Below, one piece after another: positions 1 through 14,956 of a stretch of 64,000 nt of DNA (the stretch's first letter is position 1; each line of letters opens with the position of its first letter). The stretch covers positions 1 through 64,000 of the forward strand of contig CAUJIN010000032.1 of the NCBI GenBank assembly GCA_963205495.1. The letters are read 5' to 3'. The DNA is from Pseudomonadota bacterium (lineage in GTDB: Bacteria; Pseudomonadota; Gammaproteobacteria; Xanthomonadales; Xanthomonadaceae). Below the pieces are notes generated by a model. That model was not told where the DNA came from. It saw only the letters and a program-made list of their open reading frames with translations, and searched no databases. Both the position numbers and the translations under genes were made by a program.

Positions 1-2
1 CC

Positions 3-2651
<2,649 letters not shown>

Positions 2652-2912
2652 GTCCGGACGAAGGTCCTGCCGCAGGCGCGTTTGATTCCAGCTTGCCTGC
2701 GGCATTGCGCTTCGAGTTGGGCTGCCTGCACGGAGCGGCGGGCGAGCAGCCGCGGTGGGTTGCGGTTTGCAGAAATTGACGCGCCTGCGCTACCATCGCG
2801 CGGGCTTTTATGCACCATTCAGGTGCATGCCAGGGATCGGCAGCATCGCCCCGCGATGCCGCACAGTGGGCAATCCGTTCGGCGGATTGGGCAGCGAAGG
2901 AGCGTATGCAAC

Positions 2913-3116
2913 ATGTTGATTCTTACCCGTCGGGTAGGTGAAACCCTCATGATCGGCGAACAGGTCACCGTCACCGTTCTCGGCGTGAAGGGAAACCAGG
3001 TGCGCGTCGGCATCAGCGCGCCCAAGGACGTCTCGGTGCACCGCGAGGAGATCTTCCAGCGCATCCAGCGCGTGGACTCCGACGAACCCCTCGCGCAGGG
3101 CGCACAGGCCGACTGA
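2913..3116 (+). CDS. csrA: carbon storage regulator, RNA-binding protein
   Basis: Small homodimeric RNA-binding protein that blocks or stabilises mRNAs by binding GGA motifs in leaders; a global regulator of motility, biofilm and carbon flow. The 67 residues start [15 protein letters not shown] and contain the conserved [21 protein letters not shown] segment that forms the RNA-binding surface; length is typical (61-70). A reading frame open upstream to 2682 is rejected as an extension because homologues start at MLILTRR and GAAGGAG at 2896-2902 is correctly placed for the ATG at 2913. It follows alaS by 261 bp, so it may be driven from alaS or its own promoter. The serine tRNA that often follows csrA in related genomes is not found here. 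Confidence 0.97.
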   Translation: MLILTRRVGETLMIGEQVTVTVLGVKGNQVRVGISAPKDVSVHREEIFQRIQRVDSDEPLAQGAQAD

Positions 3117-3330
3117 ACGCTGCGATTCGGACGCTGCGCCCTTTCGGTGCGGCCGATTCGACGTTACTTGCCACATTCTTCGAATGCACTTGCGGTTGCC
3201 GGAGTTCGCGGTCAGCAAGGAGTTTCGCGTGCGCCTTCGCAAACTCGGCAATGATCCGGAACAGGGCGGTCCATGGAAGCATCCCCGGGAACTGGCTCCA
3301 TGACAAGCAGCAGGTTGGGTGCAAACTTTA

Positions 3331-3346
3331 CATAATATACATTATG
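3331..3346. repeat. AT-rich inverted repeat downstream of csrA
   Basis: CATAAT and ATTATG arms face each other over four bases inside an AT-rich patch (about 3321-3350) in an otherwise GC-rich 285-bp gap between csrA and the convergent aroA. It could be a regulator site or a remnant promoter; no gene is visible in the gap. Confidence 0.35.
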
Positions 3347-3401
3347 GGTCATTCGAGTGATCCGACGGACTGGCCAAAAGCCAGGCAGACCGCGGCACTC
3401 T

Positions 3402-4715
3402 TCAAATCCTCGACAAGCCCATGCCGGCCGTGCGGGCCAGATCGAAGAATCCGGGAAACGAGGTCGCCACGGTGGCGCAGCCGCGCACCGCTACCGGCGC
3501 GTTGGATCGTTGGCCGGCGACGACGAAGCTCATCGCGATGCGGTGGTCGTCGTGCGCTTCGACCTCGGCGGCGCCCAGCGGTGCGCCGCCGTGGATCACG
3601 GCGCCGTCCGGGGTTTCCTCGATGCGCGCGCCCATGTCGCGCAGACCGCGCGCCATCACCGCAATGCGGTCGGACTCCTTTACCCGCAGCTCGGCCGCGC
3701 CGCGCACCACCGTCACGCCGGAAGCAGCAGAAGCTGCGACGAAAAGCACGGGAAATTCGTCGATCATGTCAGGAACGATGGCTTCCGGAATCTCGGCTCC
3801 TTGCAGCGGCGCGTGCACCACGTGCAGATCGGCCACCGGCTCGCCGCCTTCCTCGCGCGCGTTGCGCACCTCGATCCTTGCGCCCATCCGCCGCAATGCT
3901 TCCAGAAGGCCGGTGCGCCGCGGATTCATGCCCACGGCTTCCAGCACGAGGTCGGATCCGGGAACGATGCTGGCGGCCACGAGGAAGAACGCCGCCGAGG
4001 AAAAATCGCTCGGTACCGCGATGTCGCGGGCGCGCAGCCGGTGGTCGCCGGAAAGCTGCGCGAAACCCGGGGAAAACTCGACCGGCCAGCCCAGCGCCGC
4101 CAGCATGCGCTCGGTGTAGTCGCGGGTCGGATGGGGTTCGCGCACCGTCGTGGTGCCGCGCGCGTACAGCCCCGCGAGCAGCAGCGCGGATTTGACCTGC
4201 GCGCTGGCCACGGAAAGCTCGTGCCGGGTTCCTACCAGCGACTGCCCGCCGGAAACGCGCAGCGGCGGCGTGCCGCCCTCGGCGGTCTGGATGCGTGCGC
4301 CCATGCTTGCCAGCGGTTCGGTGACCCGGCGCATCGGGCGGCGCGTGAGGGAGGCGTCGCCGATCAGGACCGAATCGAAGGACTGTCCTGCGAGAATGCC
4401 CGCCAGAAGGCGCATGCCGGTGCCGGCGTTGCCGCAATCGATCGGCGCTGCGGGAGCCTTCAGTCCGTCGATGCCCACGCCGTGGACGATCCTGCGACCC
4501 GGGCCGTCCTCTTCGATGCGCACGCCCATGGCGCGGAATGCCGCGGCGGTGGCGAGGGTGTCCTCGCCTTCGAGAAAGCCGCTGACGCGCGTCACGCCGT
4601 CGGCCAGCGCGCCCAGCATCATGGCGCGGTGCGAGATGGACTTGTCGCCCGGCACGCGGATCGTGCCGCGCAGCGGCGATTCGGCGTGGGCCAGCCAGTT
4701 CGAGGTGGAGATCAT
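3402..4715 (-). CDS. aroA: 3-phosphoshikimate 1-carboxyvinyltransferase (EPSP synthase)
   Basis: Sixth step of the shikimate pathway: transfers enolpyruvate from PEP to shikimate-3-phosphate. The 437-residue protein has the N-terminal GDKSISHRAMML phosphate/PEP-binding motif near residue 23, a GNAGTGMRLL segment near residue 96, and later LRVKESDR and HDDHRIAMSF, all active-site signatures of the family. Length is normal. It is the last gene of a reverse-strand block serC-pheA-aroA, the order seen in Xanthomonas relatives, but is separated from pheA by 186 bp that contain a REP-like palindrome, so it may have separate expression. The convergent neighbour is csrA. Confidence 0.97.
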   Translation of the reverse strand: MISTSNWLAHAESPLRGTIRVPGDKSISHRAMMLGALADGVTRVSGFLEGEDTLATAAAFRAMGVRIEEDGPGRRIVHGVGIDGLKAPAAPIDCGNAGTGMRLLAGILAGQSFDSVLIGDASLTRRPMRRVTEPLASMGARIQTAEGGTPPLRVSGGQSLVGTRHELSVASAQVKSALLLAGLYARGTTTVREPHPTRDYTERMLAALGWPVEFSPGFAQLSGDHRLRARDIAVPSDFSSAAFFLVAASIVPGSDLVLEAVGMNPRRTGLLEALRRMGARIEVRNAREEGGEPVADLHVVHAPLQGAEIPEAIVPDMIDEFPVLFVAASAASGVTVVRGAAELRVKESDRIAVMARGLRDMGARIEETPDGAVIHGGAPLGAAEVEAHDDHRIAMSFVVAGQRSNAPVAVRGCATVATSFPGFFDLARTAGMGLSRI

Positions 4716-4788
4716 GGTGCGGTGTTGAGGTAAGTCATGGGAGGCGCGACATCGGGGGCGTAGCTTCGATCTGCGTTCTGAAGCGAAA

Positions 4789-4840
4789 AGCCCCCCTCAC
4801 CCCAGCCATCTCCCCCGATGGGATCGTGGGAGAGGGAGCA
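4789..4840. repeat. REP-like palindrome between pheA and aroA
   Basis: A CCCCTCACCCCAGCC tract is followed by TCTCCC (4809-4814) and GGGAGA (4828-4833) arms. It resembles, in reverse orientation, the CCCCTCTCCC palindrome at 29418-29440 with its TTGGGGTAAGG flank, so both are probably copies of one dispersed repeat family. Nearby 4873-4898 carries short reiterations of the form CCCGATTCCC. It lies in the 186-bp gap between pheA and aroA and could act as a hairpin in their mRNA. Confidence 0.55.
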
Positions 4841-4901
4841 GCTCGCCGCAAGAGCCTGGTCCTGCCGCAAAACCCGATTCCCGATTCCCCATTCCCGCCC
4901 A

Positions 4902-6044
4902 TCACGGCACCGCCACCGGGTACGAGCCCAGCACCTTCACCGAAGCCGAGTGGGCTTCCAGTTCGGCCAGGGCCTTCTTCATGCTCTCGTCTTCGATGTG
5001 GCCGGAGAGATCGATGAAGAAGGCGTACTCCCACTTGGCCTGATGCGAGGGGCGCGACTCGATGCGGTTCATGCTGATGCCGTGGCGCGCGAAGGGGCTG
5101 AGCACGTCGAACAGCGCGCCGGGCTTGTCGTGGATGAAGACCAGGATCGAGGTGCGGTCGTGGCCCGAGGTCGGGAAGATGCGCCGGCCGATCACCAGGA
5201 AGCGCGTGGTGTTGTCCTTGTCGTCCTGGATCGGCTTCATGATGACCTTCTTGAGGCCGTACACGTGCCCGGCGCTCTCGCCGCCGATCGCCGCCGCATC
5301 GTCCGCGCTGCGCGCGCGTCGGGCGCCTTCTGCGTTGCTGGAAACCGGGATCTTTTCGACCTTGGGCAGGTTGGCGCGCAGCCAGCCCGCGGTCTGGGCG
5401 AAGGACTGCGGGTGCGCGTAGATGCGCTCGATGTCCTCGATCCGGCCGCTGCGCGAGAGCAGGTACTGGTGCACGCGCAGTTCCACCTCGCCGCAGATCT
5501 TGAGGCCGGAGGTGAGAAAGAGGTCGAGCGTCACCTGGATCGTGCCCTGCCCCGAGTTCTCCACCGGCACCACGCCGAAGTCGGCGGCGCCGCTTTCCAC
5601 TTCCTGGAAGACTTCCTCGATGCTCGCCAGCGGCAGGCCGTGGGCGGATCGTCCGAAGTGCTTGAGCACGGCCTGCTGGCTGAAGGTTCCTTCCGGCCCG
5701 AGGTAGCCGATCTTGAGCGGCTCCTGCTGGGCCAGGCACGCCGACATGATCTCGCGGAACACGTGCACCAGCAGTTCGTCGGAAAGCGGGCCTTCGTTGC
5801 GGTCCACCACCATGCGCAGCACCTGGGCCTCGCGCTCGGGACGGTAGTAGTCCACCGCAGCGGCGAGCTTGCCCTTGGCCTTGCCGACTTGCAGGGCGAA
5901 ACCGGCGCGTTCGGCGATCAGGCTCTGGATCTGGCGGTCGATGCTGTCGATGCGCTCGCGCACCTGCGCCAGCGCCGGCGTGGTGGCGGGCTGGCCGGCG
6001 TCCTTGACGGCGGGAGTGCTGCGGGGCTTCTTCGGGGGGGGCAT
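4902..6044 (-). CDS. pheA: bifunctional chorismate mutase / prephenate dehydratase
   Basis: P-protein: converts chorismate to prephenate and then to phenylpyruvate, committing carbon to phenylalanine. The 380 residues show three domains in order: an AroQ-type chorismate mutase helix bundle (about 25-105, with [18 protein letters not shown]), the prephenate dehydratase domain (about 113-290, [13 protein letters not shown]), and a C-terminal ACT domain with the ESRP phenylalanine-feedback motif followed by the DLSGH segment. Length is normal. It follows serC by 41 bp on the reverse strand, so the two are likely co-transcribed. Feedback inhibition by phenylalanine is expected from the ACT domain. 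Confidence 0.97.
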   Translation of the reverse strand: MPPPKKPRSTPAVKDAGQPATTPALAQVRERIDSIDRQIQSLIAERAGFALQVGKAKGKLAAAVDYYRPEREAQVLRMVVDRNEGPLSDELLVHVFREIMSACLAQQEPLKIGYLGPEGTFSQQAVLKHFGRSAHGLPLASIEEVFQEVESGAADFGVVPVENSGQGTIQVTLDLFLTSGLKICGEVELRVHQYLLSRSGRIEDIERIYAHPQSFAQTAGWLRANLPKVEKIPVSSNAEGARRARSADDAAAIGGESAGHVYGLKKVIMKPIQDDKDNTTRFLVIGRRIFPTSGHDRTSILVFIHDKPGALFDVLSPFARHGISMNRIESRPSHQAKWEYAFFIDLSGHIEDESMKKALAELEAHSASVKVLGSYPVAVP

Positions 6045-6085
6045 GGATGATCCTGGGGGGGAAAGTGGTGTTCCGGGCGGGGAAA

Positions 6086-7171
6086 TCAGCCGTGCCGCTG
6101 CGCGAAATCGCGCAGGAAGGAAACCAGCGCCGCGACGCCCTCCTCCGGCATCGCGTTGTAGATCGAGGCGCGCATTCCGCCCACCACGCGATGGCCCTTG
6201 AGCGCGAGCAGGCCGGCGGCGCGCGATTCCTCCAGGAACAGGGCGTCCAGCGCCGGATCGTGCAGGGCGAAAGGCACGTTCATGCGCGAGCGCGCGGCCG
6301 GATCGACCCGATTGGCATAGTAGCCACCCGATCCGTCGATCGCGGCATACAGCATTGCTGCCTTGCGGTCATTGACCTGCGCCATCGCGGCCAGACCGCC
6401 CTGCCCCTTCAGCCACCGGAACACCAGTCCGGCGAGGTACCAGCCGAAGGTCGGCGGGGTGTTGAGCAGGGACTTTTCGCGCGCGTGGCAGGCGTAATCG
6501 AAGATCCGCGCCACCCGGCCGGTGCTGCGTTCGAGAAGATCCTCGCGCACGATCACGATCACCAGCCCGGAAGGACCGATGTTCTTCTGTGCGCCGGCGA
6601 AGATCAGGCCGTAGCGGGAAACATCGATCGGCCGCGACAGGAGGTTCGAGGACATGTCCGCCACCAGCGGCATCGCGCCGGTATCGGGCGACTCGAAGAA
6701 CTCCACGCCGTGGATGGTCTCGTTGGAAGCGATGTGCACATAGGCGGCCTCCTCCGAAAGCCGCCACTGCGAACGCTCCGGAATGCCGCGGAAAACGCCA
6801 GCGGCGGCGCTGGCGGCCACACGCGGCGCGCAGAAATGCGCGGCTTCGGCGATCGCCTTTTCGCTCCAGGCGCCGGTGAGAACGAAATCCACCGGCTGCC
6901 CGGGCCGCGCCAGGTTCATCGGTACCTGCGCGAAGTGCTGCGAGGCCCCGCCCTGGAGAAACAGCACGCGGTAGTGCTGCGGAATGGCCAGCAGCTCGCG
7001 CAGGTCGCGTTCGGCGGCTTCGGCCATTTCCATGAAGGCTTTGCCCCGGTGCGAGACTTCCATCACCGAGGCGCGTTCGCCGCCCCATTCCAGCAGTTCT
7101 TCCTGCGCCTGGCGCAGGACCGATTCCGGCAGGACGGCCGGGCCGGCACTGAAGTTGAACGCGCGCGACAT
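6086..7171 (-). CDS. serC: phosphoserine aminotransferase
   Basis: PLP enzyme of serine synthesis (3-phosphohydroxypyruvate to phosphoserine) that also acts in pyridoxal phosphate synthesis. The start at 7171 gives [15 protein letters not shown], which aligns with the family N-terminus; an ATG three codons upstream (7180) is possible, and the longer frame back to 7264 would add an unrelated basic stretch. The PLP-binding lysine is in [12 protein letters not shown]. The product has about 361 residues, as expected. It is the first gene of the serC-pheA block and is divergent from uvrA, about 165 bp away. Confidence 0.96.
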   Translation of the reverse strand: MSRAFNFSAGPAVLPESVLRQAQEELLEWGGERASVMEVSHRGKAFMEMAEAAERDLRELLAIPQHYRVLFLQGGASQHFAQVPMNLARPGQPVDFVLTGAWSEKAIAEAAHFCAPRVAASAAAGVFRGIPERSQWRLSEEAAYVHIASNETIHGVEFFESPDTGAMPLVADMSSNLLSRPIDVSRYGLIFAGAQKNIGPSGLVIVIVREDLLERSTGRVARIFDYACHAREKSLLNTPPTFGWYLAGLVFRWLKGQGGLAAMAQVNDRKAAMLYAAIDGSGGYYANRVDPAARSRMNVPFALHDPALDALFLEESRAAGLLALKGHRVVGGMRASIYNAMPEEGVAALVSFLRDFAQRHG

Positions 7172-7300
7172 CGGAGTCATTCGAAGACGAGGGGGCCGCA
7201 GGCTAGCATGACGCGGCGCAGCATGAGAAACGCCTTTCTGGAAGAAGCGCCTCTTGCGCCACATTGCGCCGCGCCGCCACGCAATCGCTCAGAGTCTGGT

Positions 7301-7309
7301 TGGTATAGT
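7301..7309 (+). promoter_or_regulatory. extended -10 promoter for uvrA
   Basis: TGGTATAGT reads as TGn followed by TATAGT, a near-consensus extended -10 element 28 bases before the uvrA ATG. No good -35 hexamer is seen at 16-18 bp, as is usual for extended -10 promoters. I saw no LexA-type palindrome around it. Confidence 0.45.
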
Positions 7310-7336
7310 GGCCGGCTTGCTTCACGGGCACCTGCC

Positions 7337-10176
<2,840 letters not shown>

Positions 10177-10180
<4 letters not shown>

Positions 10181-10587
10181 ACGACACTGCTTCCCCACAG
10201 CCCGTCTTCCAGTTCCTCATCCCGGTACGCTGGGGCGATCTGGACGCCTACAACCACGTCAACAACGCCAGCTACCTGCGCTATCTGGAAGAAACCCGGG
10301 TGCAATGGCTGTGCAGCTTCATCCGCGACTGGGACGCGATGCGCGCGGCACCCGTGCTGGCTGCGGTTCAGATCAACTACCGCGCCCCGATCGGCTGGCC
10401 GGCCGAACTGATCGTCACCCAGACGGTCAGCCGCGTCGGCAACTCCAGCCTGACCATCGACCACCGGATCGAATCCGCCGACGGCAGGACCCTGCACGCC
10501 GACGGCCACGTGGTGCTGGTGTGGATCGATCGCGGCAGCGGCAAGACCGTGCCCCTGCCGGAGGCTTTCCGCACCGCAGTGCCCTAG
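10177..10587 (+). CDS. acyl-CoA thioesterase, 4HBT hot-dog family
   Basis: A 136-residue single hot-dog-fold protein, most like YbgC/FadM-type acyl-CoA thioesterases that hydrolyse acyl-CoA to free acid and CoA in the cytoplasm. The family motif is seen as [24 protein letters not shown] near residues 19-42, where the aspartate is the usual catalytic residue. The ATG overlaps the uvrA stop (ATGA), so the two are translated together although their functions are not obviously linked. Substrate (short or long chain, aromatic or aliphatic) cannot be read from the sequence. Confidence 0.9.
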
Positions 10588-10673
10588 GATCCACTCCACT
10601 GAGCCGGCGCGAATCACGGCGGAATCGCCTGCGGCGCCCTACGCCTGCGTTTCGTGGCTGCCGCATTTCATGG

Positions 10674-10693
10674 CTGCCGAGCTTGCTCGGCAG
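10674..10693. terminator. hairpin between convergent thioesterase and DAHP synthase genes
   Basis: CTGCCGAGC and GCTCGGCAG arms form a perfect stem with a very short loop, in the 197-bp gap between two convergent genes. No T-tract follows on either strand, so a terminator role is only likely from position. Confidence 0.35.
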
Positions 10694-10784
10694 GGTGCGG
10701 AGCAAGCTCCACACCTACGGGTGGTCGCGGGGCACGCGCAGCGGACTCCAACGGATCAGCTTCCTGCCGACCAAGGCGCGGCGC

Positions 10785-12173
10785 TCAGATCGAAACCGGC
10801 AGCGCCCCGCGCTTGCGCACGATCAGCATGGCCAGCTCCAGCGACTGCTCGTAGTTGAGGCGCGGGTCAACGGCGGATCGGTAGGCGCGCGCCAGGTCGG
10901 TTTCGGTCAGGTCGCGGGCGCCGCCCATGCACTCGGTGACGTTCTCGCCGGTCAGCTCCAGATGCACGCCGCCCAGTCGCGTGCCGACCGCCGCGTGCAG
11001 GTCGAAGGCCAATTCCAGCTCGCCGAAGACGTTTTCGAAACGGCGCGTCTTGACGCCCGTCGCGGTGCTTTCGGTGTTGCCGTGCATCGGATCGGCCACC
11101 CACAGCACGCGCCGTCCTTCGCGCTTGACCGCCTCCAGCAGCGGCGGCAGGCCCTTGGCGATACCGGCGCGACCCATGCGGTGGATCAGGGTCAGGCGGC
11201 CGGGCTCGTCCTCGGGATTGAGGCGGTCGATCAGTCGGATCAGGTCGTCCGGAGTCACCGAGGCGCCCACCTTGACCGCGATCGGATTGCGCAGGCCGCG
11301 CATGTATTCCACGTGCGCGCCGTCGAGGTTGGCGGTGCGCAGGCCGATCCAGGGGAAGTGCGTGGAGAGGTTGAACCAGCCCCACTGGCGCGGCACCTGG
11401 CGCGTCAGGCATTCCTCGTAGGGCAGCAGCAGGGCTTCGTGCGAGGTGAAGAAGTCGACGCGGTTGACGTTGTGGATGCGCGTGCCCGAAAGCGTTTCCA
11501 TGAAGCGCACGCTGTTGCCGATGGCGCTGATCATGTGCTGGTAGTCGGCCGCGCGCGGCGAGTGCCGCATCCACTCCAGGTCCCAGTATTCGGGATGATG
11601 CAGGTCGGCAAAGCCGCCCTCGATCAGGGCGCGCACGAAGTTCATCGTCATCGCCGAACGCGCATGGGCCTTGATCATGCGGCGCGGGTCGGGTTCACGC
11701 GTGGCTTCGGTGAACTCCGAACCGTTCACCAGCTCGCCGCGATAGCAGGGCAAGGTCAACCCGTCGCGGGTTTCGGTGTCGGCCGAGCGCGGCTTGGCGT
11801 ACTGGCCGGCGAAGCGGCCGACGCGGATCACCGGAAGGCGCAAGCCGTACACCAGGGCCACGCTCATCTGCAGCAGCACCTTGAGGCGGTTGGAGATGAT
11901 CGATGATTCGCAGTCGGAGAAGTTTTCGGCGCAGTCGCCACCCTGCAGCAGGAATCGCTTGCCTTCCTGTGCTTCGGCGAGCTGGCGCTTGAGTTCGAAG
12001 ATTTCCCACGAGGTCACCAGCGGCGGCAGCCGGGCAAGCTCTTCCTTGGCGGCATCCAGCGCCGCGGTGTCGCGGTAGGTCGGCTGCTGCAGCGCCGGAA
12101 ACGACTGCCACGAAGTCGGCGACCAGTTCTCGGGTTCGCGGACGGGTTCGGGGCGGGTTTCTGCGGCGCTCAT
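10785..12173 (-). CDS. class II 3-deoxy-7-phosphoheptulonate synthase (DAHP synthase)
   Basis: First step of the shikimate pathway: condenses PEP and erythrose-4-phosphate. The 462 residues are typical of the class II (plant/Xanthomonas/Mycobacterium type) enzyme: WSPTSWQSFPALQQPTY at the N-terminus, LLQGGDCAENF near 85-95, PVIRVGRFAGQYAKPRS, SHEALLLPYE, and GVHLELTGENVTECMGG near the C-terminus. The ATG at 12173 is chosen over 12212 because GGAAGA sits just upstream. It feeds the pathway completed by aroA and pheA elsewhere in the window. Allosteric control is likely, but the effector cannot be read here. Confidence 0.95.
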   Translation of the reverse strand: MSAAETRPEPVREPENWSPTSWQSFPALQQPTYRDTAALDAAKEELARLPPLVTSWEIFELKRQLAEAQEGKRFLLQGGDCAENFSDCESSIISNRLKVLLQMSVALVYGLRLPVIRVGRFAGQYAKPRSADTETRDGLTLPCYRGELVNGSEFTEATREPDPRRMIKAHARSAMTMNFVRALIEGGFADLHHPEYWDLEWMRHSPRAADYQHMISAIGNSVRFMETLSGTRIHNVNRVDFFTSHEALLLPYEECLTRQVPRQWGWFNLSTHFPWIGLRTANLDGAHVEYMRGLRNPIAVKVGASVTPDDLIRLIDRLNPEDEPGRLTLIHRMGRAGIAKGLPPLLEAVKREGRRVLWVADPMHGNTESTATGVKTRRFENVFGELELAFDLHAAVGTRLGGVHLELTGENVTECMGGARDLTETDLARAYRSAVDPRLNYEQSLELAMLIVRKRGALPVSI

Positions 12174-12243
12174 GGGATCTTCCGTGGATGTTGCGGTGCG
12201 CCATGATGCCACAGGCGGCGCTGGCGCAAGGGTTTCCTGCCGC

Positions 12244-12741
12244 TCAGCGGCGGCGGAAGCCGGCCCAGAGCGCGCCCAGCCCCAGGAACAGATACCAGAT
12301 CAGCGTCCAGCTGGGCATCGAAAGACCCCAGAAGAACCAGTCGGCCTTGGCGCATTCCCCCGAGCCGGTGAACACCATCGACAGGGTCTTCTGCATCGGA
12401 AAGGCCTGCAGCATGTATTCCAGACCGGGGCCGCAGGCGGGCACCTGATCCGGCGGCAGATGCTGCAGCCAGATGTGCCGCCCGGCGATGCCGGCGCCGA
12501 TCATGCTGGTGAAGAACACCAGGGTGCCGTAGACCTTGCGCCCCCAGCCGCGCGGGCCGTGCAGCAGGCCGAGCAGGAACACCAGCCCCATCGCGATGAA
12601 GACCACGCGCTGGAATATGCACAGCGGGCAGGGGTCGAGGAAGAGCTGGTACTGCGAGTAGATCGCATAGCCCAGAAGCCCCGCGCAGGCGAGGAAGCCG
12701 AAGGCGAACTGGGCGCGAAAGGGCCAGGAAAAGGGGTTCAT
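12244..12741 (-). CDS. dsbB: DsbB-family disulfide bond formation protein
   Basis: Inner-membrane protein that re-oxidises DsbA and passes electrons to quinone. The 165 residues have four hydrophobic segments and the two periplasmic cysteine pairs expected: CPLC at the first loop (in LDPCPLCIFQRV) and a second pair in the larger loop (VPACGPGLEYM ... GSGECAKADW). Length is normal (about 165-175). Its stop is 70 bp past the DAHP synthase start on the same strand, so the two may share a transcript. It lies upstream of, and divergent from, the secreted multihaem cytochrome, whose folding might need disulfide chemistry; that link is inference. Confidence 0.93.
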   Translation of the reverse strand: MNPFSWPFRAQFAFGFLACAGLLGYAIYSQYQLFLDPCPLCIFQRVVFIAMGLVFLLGLLHGPRGWGRKVYGTLVFFTSMIGAGIAGRHIWLQHLPPDQVPACGPGLEYMLQAFPMQKTLSMVFTGSGECAKADWFFWGLSMPSWTLIWYLFLGLGALWAGFRRR

Positions 12742-12968
12742 CAGGCGATTCCGGAATCAGTAGAGGTTGGCGGCGTACGGCGGCAACGGCCGGCGGTGGC
12801 GAACGGTCGGCAAGTGTAGCCGTCCGCCGCGATTCCTGCCGTTCTCCTCGATGCACGCCGGAATCATCGACGGATTGCGCACCCGCAGCGTGCGCCAGAG
12901 GCGCCGGAAGGCTAGTATCCAGCGGTTGCGCCGTACTTCGATCCCCGATTTTCCGGAAGGTTCCTGCG

Positions 12969-14909
12969 TTGATTTCGTTCCCTGCTGGCTCCCGTTGGCT
13001 GCTGCTGTGCTCGATGGCCCTGGCGTTTTCTTCTACCGCCGCGTGGTCCGAAACTCTGCCGTCCTGGTGGTCGATTTCGAGCCTGCTCTCTCCCTCTGGC
13101 GGCCCCGATTTCACTCCGCACGGCACCCAGCCCGGGCTGATGTTCCCGCTGGAACCCGCTGGCGCCTGCTCCGGCTGCCACGGCGCCGCGAACGCAGGCC
13201 AGCAGTCGTTCCGCCCTGCCCCCACCTGGGGCGGCTCGATGATGGCGCAGGCCATGCGCGATCCGCTGTTCTGGGCCGCGCTCGACGTGGCCAATGCGGA
13301 TGTTCCGGGCGTCGGTGATTTCTGCCTGCGCTGCCATACGCCCGCCGGCTGGTACGGCGGACGCGTGTCCAAGACCGCCGGCGGCGGACAGGTCTCCGAT
13401 CTGGCCAAGGGCGCAGCGGGTTGCCTGCTGGAAGGCGCACCGGACGCGGGCGACTTCCAGAACGATTACGAAGGCATCAGCTGCCACTACTGCCACCGTC
13501 TCGCACCCGAAGGCCCGAACGGCGAGCCGCTGCGCATCGGCAACGGCGACGCCTGGGTCGACGATGCCGAGTGCAACGGCAACGCTGGCGAACCGTGCCG
13601 GCGCGGACCCTACACCTATTCGCCGGGCGGGTTCGAGCCGCCGCACGCCTGGGCGCAGTCCGCTTTCCACGCCGACAGCGCGGTCTGCGGCGGCTGCCAC
13701 GACGTATCCACGCCCGACCTGGGCAACGGCCCGTTCAAGACGCTGAAGCTCGGCGACGGCACCGACACCGGCCTGCCCTTCCCGATCGAGCGCACCTACA
13801 GCGAGTGGGAGCAGAGCGCCTACGCCCAGTCCGGCGGCGCGAACGAGCGCCCCTGCCAGGGTTGCCACATGCCCGACAGCCAGGATCCGAACGCCAGCGC
13901 CGCAAGCGGCGGACCGCTCCGCACCGGCAATCTGCCGGTGCACGCCTTCGTCGGCGGCAACACCTGGGTGCCGCGGATCATCAGCGGCGAATACTCGGAT
14001 ACCTCGGCCATTGCCCATTCCAACGGCGGCATCGGCCGGCAGGCCGAGCTGGAGCAGAGCGCGCTGTGGGCGCGCCAGATGCTGGCCTCGGCCGCCGAGC
14101 TGGAAGCCAGCCTCACCGCCTTCACCGCGCCCGCGCCGGGTGCCCCCGGCAGCCTTGCGGTGCGCATCAAGGTCAGCAACCAGAGCGGCCACAAGCTGCC
14201 CAGCGGCTACAGCGAAGGCCGCCGCATGTGGCTGAACCTGCAGGTGAAGGACGCTTCCGGCGCGCTGGTGTTCGAGAGCGCGGCCTACGATCCGGCAACC
14301 GCCACGCTCGTGCAGGACCCGCAGGCGCGCGTCTACGAGGTATTGCAGGGAATCTGGAACCGCAACGGCAGCGGTGCCTGCGACGTCAAGGACGCGCAGG
14401 GACGCGAAATTTTCCATTTCGTCCTCAACGACTGCGTGGCCAAGGACAACCGCATCCCGCCGCTGGGCTTCCGCCCCGCCACCGCGGCCGATCCGAACGG
14501 CTACCAGCTTCGTCCGGTAGGACACGCCTACCCCGAGACCTCGCCCGGCAGCGGCGTGCTGGTCAACTACGACCAGGCCGACTACGCCATCGTCCTGCCC
14601 GCCGGCGCGCAGGGGCCATTCCAGATCAGCGCGCGGCTGTACTACCAGACCTCCAGCCGCGAATACATCGAGTTCCTGCGCGATCAGGCGATCGAACGCG
14701 GCTTCCCGGACGAGAACACGCTGTGCGCCGGCGGGCCGGGGCGCCCGTTTCCGGTGGGGCCGAAAGATCGCACGCGCGGCGAATTCATGCACGAGCTGTG
14801 GGCCAACGAGCGCATCTTCGCCAGCGAATTCGACGCCGCCCATTACCCGCGCGGCTACGGACGATCGCCGCCCGAACTGATGTCCAGTGCCAGCACCGCG
14901 ACTCCTTGA
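12969..14909 (+). CDS. secreted pentahaem c-type cytochrome
   Basis: A 646-residue exported protein with five covalent haem-binding CxxCH motifs at residues 67-71 (CSGCH), 119-123 (CLRCH), 172-176 (CHYCH), 240-244 (CGGCH) and 296-300 (CQGCH). An N-terminal signal peptide (to about residue 27, cleavage near AAWSET) sends it to the periplasm. The C-terminal third is a beta-rich domain beginning near SGHKLPSGYSEGRRMW (about 407-420), a segment also seen in other multihaem cytochromes. The start is a TTG, chosen because GGAAGG lies eight bases upstream and gives a full signal peptide. It is followed 47 bp later by a large secreted protein. Electron donor and acceptor are unknown; I cannot assign a named cytochrome family. 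Confidence 0.85.
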   Translation: MISFPAGSRWLLLCSMALAFSSTAAWSETLPSWWSISSLLSPSGGPDFTPHGTQPGLMFPLEPAGACSGCHGAANAGQQSFRPAPTWGGSMMAQAMRDPLFWAALDVANADVPGVGDFCLRCHTPAGWYGGRVSKTAGGGQVSDLAKGAAGCLLEGAPDAGDFQNDYEGISCHYCHRLAPEGPNGEPLRIGNGDAWVDDAECNGNAGEPCRRGPYTYSPGGFEPPHAWAQSAFHADSAVCGGCHDVSTPDLGNGPFKTLKLGDGTDTGLPFPIERTYSEWEQSAYAQSGGANERPCQGCHMPDSQDPNASAASGGPLRTGNLPVHAFVGGNTWVPRIISGEYSDTSAIAHSNGGIGRQAELEQSALWARQMLASAAELEASLTAFTAPAPGAPGSLAVRIKVSNQSGHKLPSGYSEGRRMWLNLQVKDASGALVFESAAYDPATATLVQDPQARVYEVLQGIWNRNGSGACDVKDAQGREIFHFVLNDCVAKDNRIPPLGFRPATAADPNGYQLRPVGHAYPETSPGSGVLVNYDQADYAIVLPAGAQGPFQISARLYYQTSSREYIEFLRDQAIERGFPDENTLCAGGPGRPFPVGPKDRTRGEFMHELWANERIFASEFDAAHYPRGYGRSPPELMSSASTATP

Positions 14910-14956
14910 GTGATTTTTCTCCAAACGCTTCGAATCCGATACCGACAGGCCTCCCG

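Noticed and set aside
3117..3401. tRNA-Ser after csrA
   Set aside because: No cloverleaf or GGTTCGA-type T-loop is present in the gap.
6047..7336. N-terminal extension of UvrA by 430 codons
   Set aside because: It reads antisense to serC, is not similar to UvrA, and [16 protein letters not shown] is the family start.
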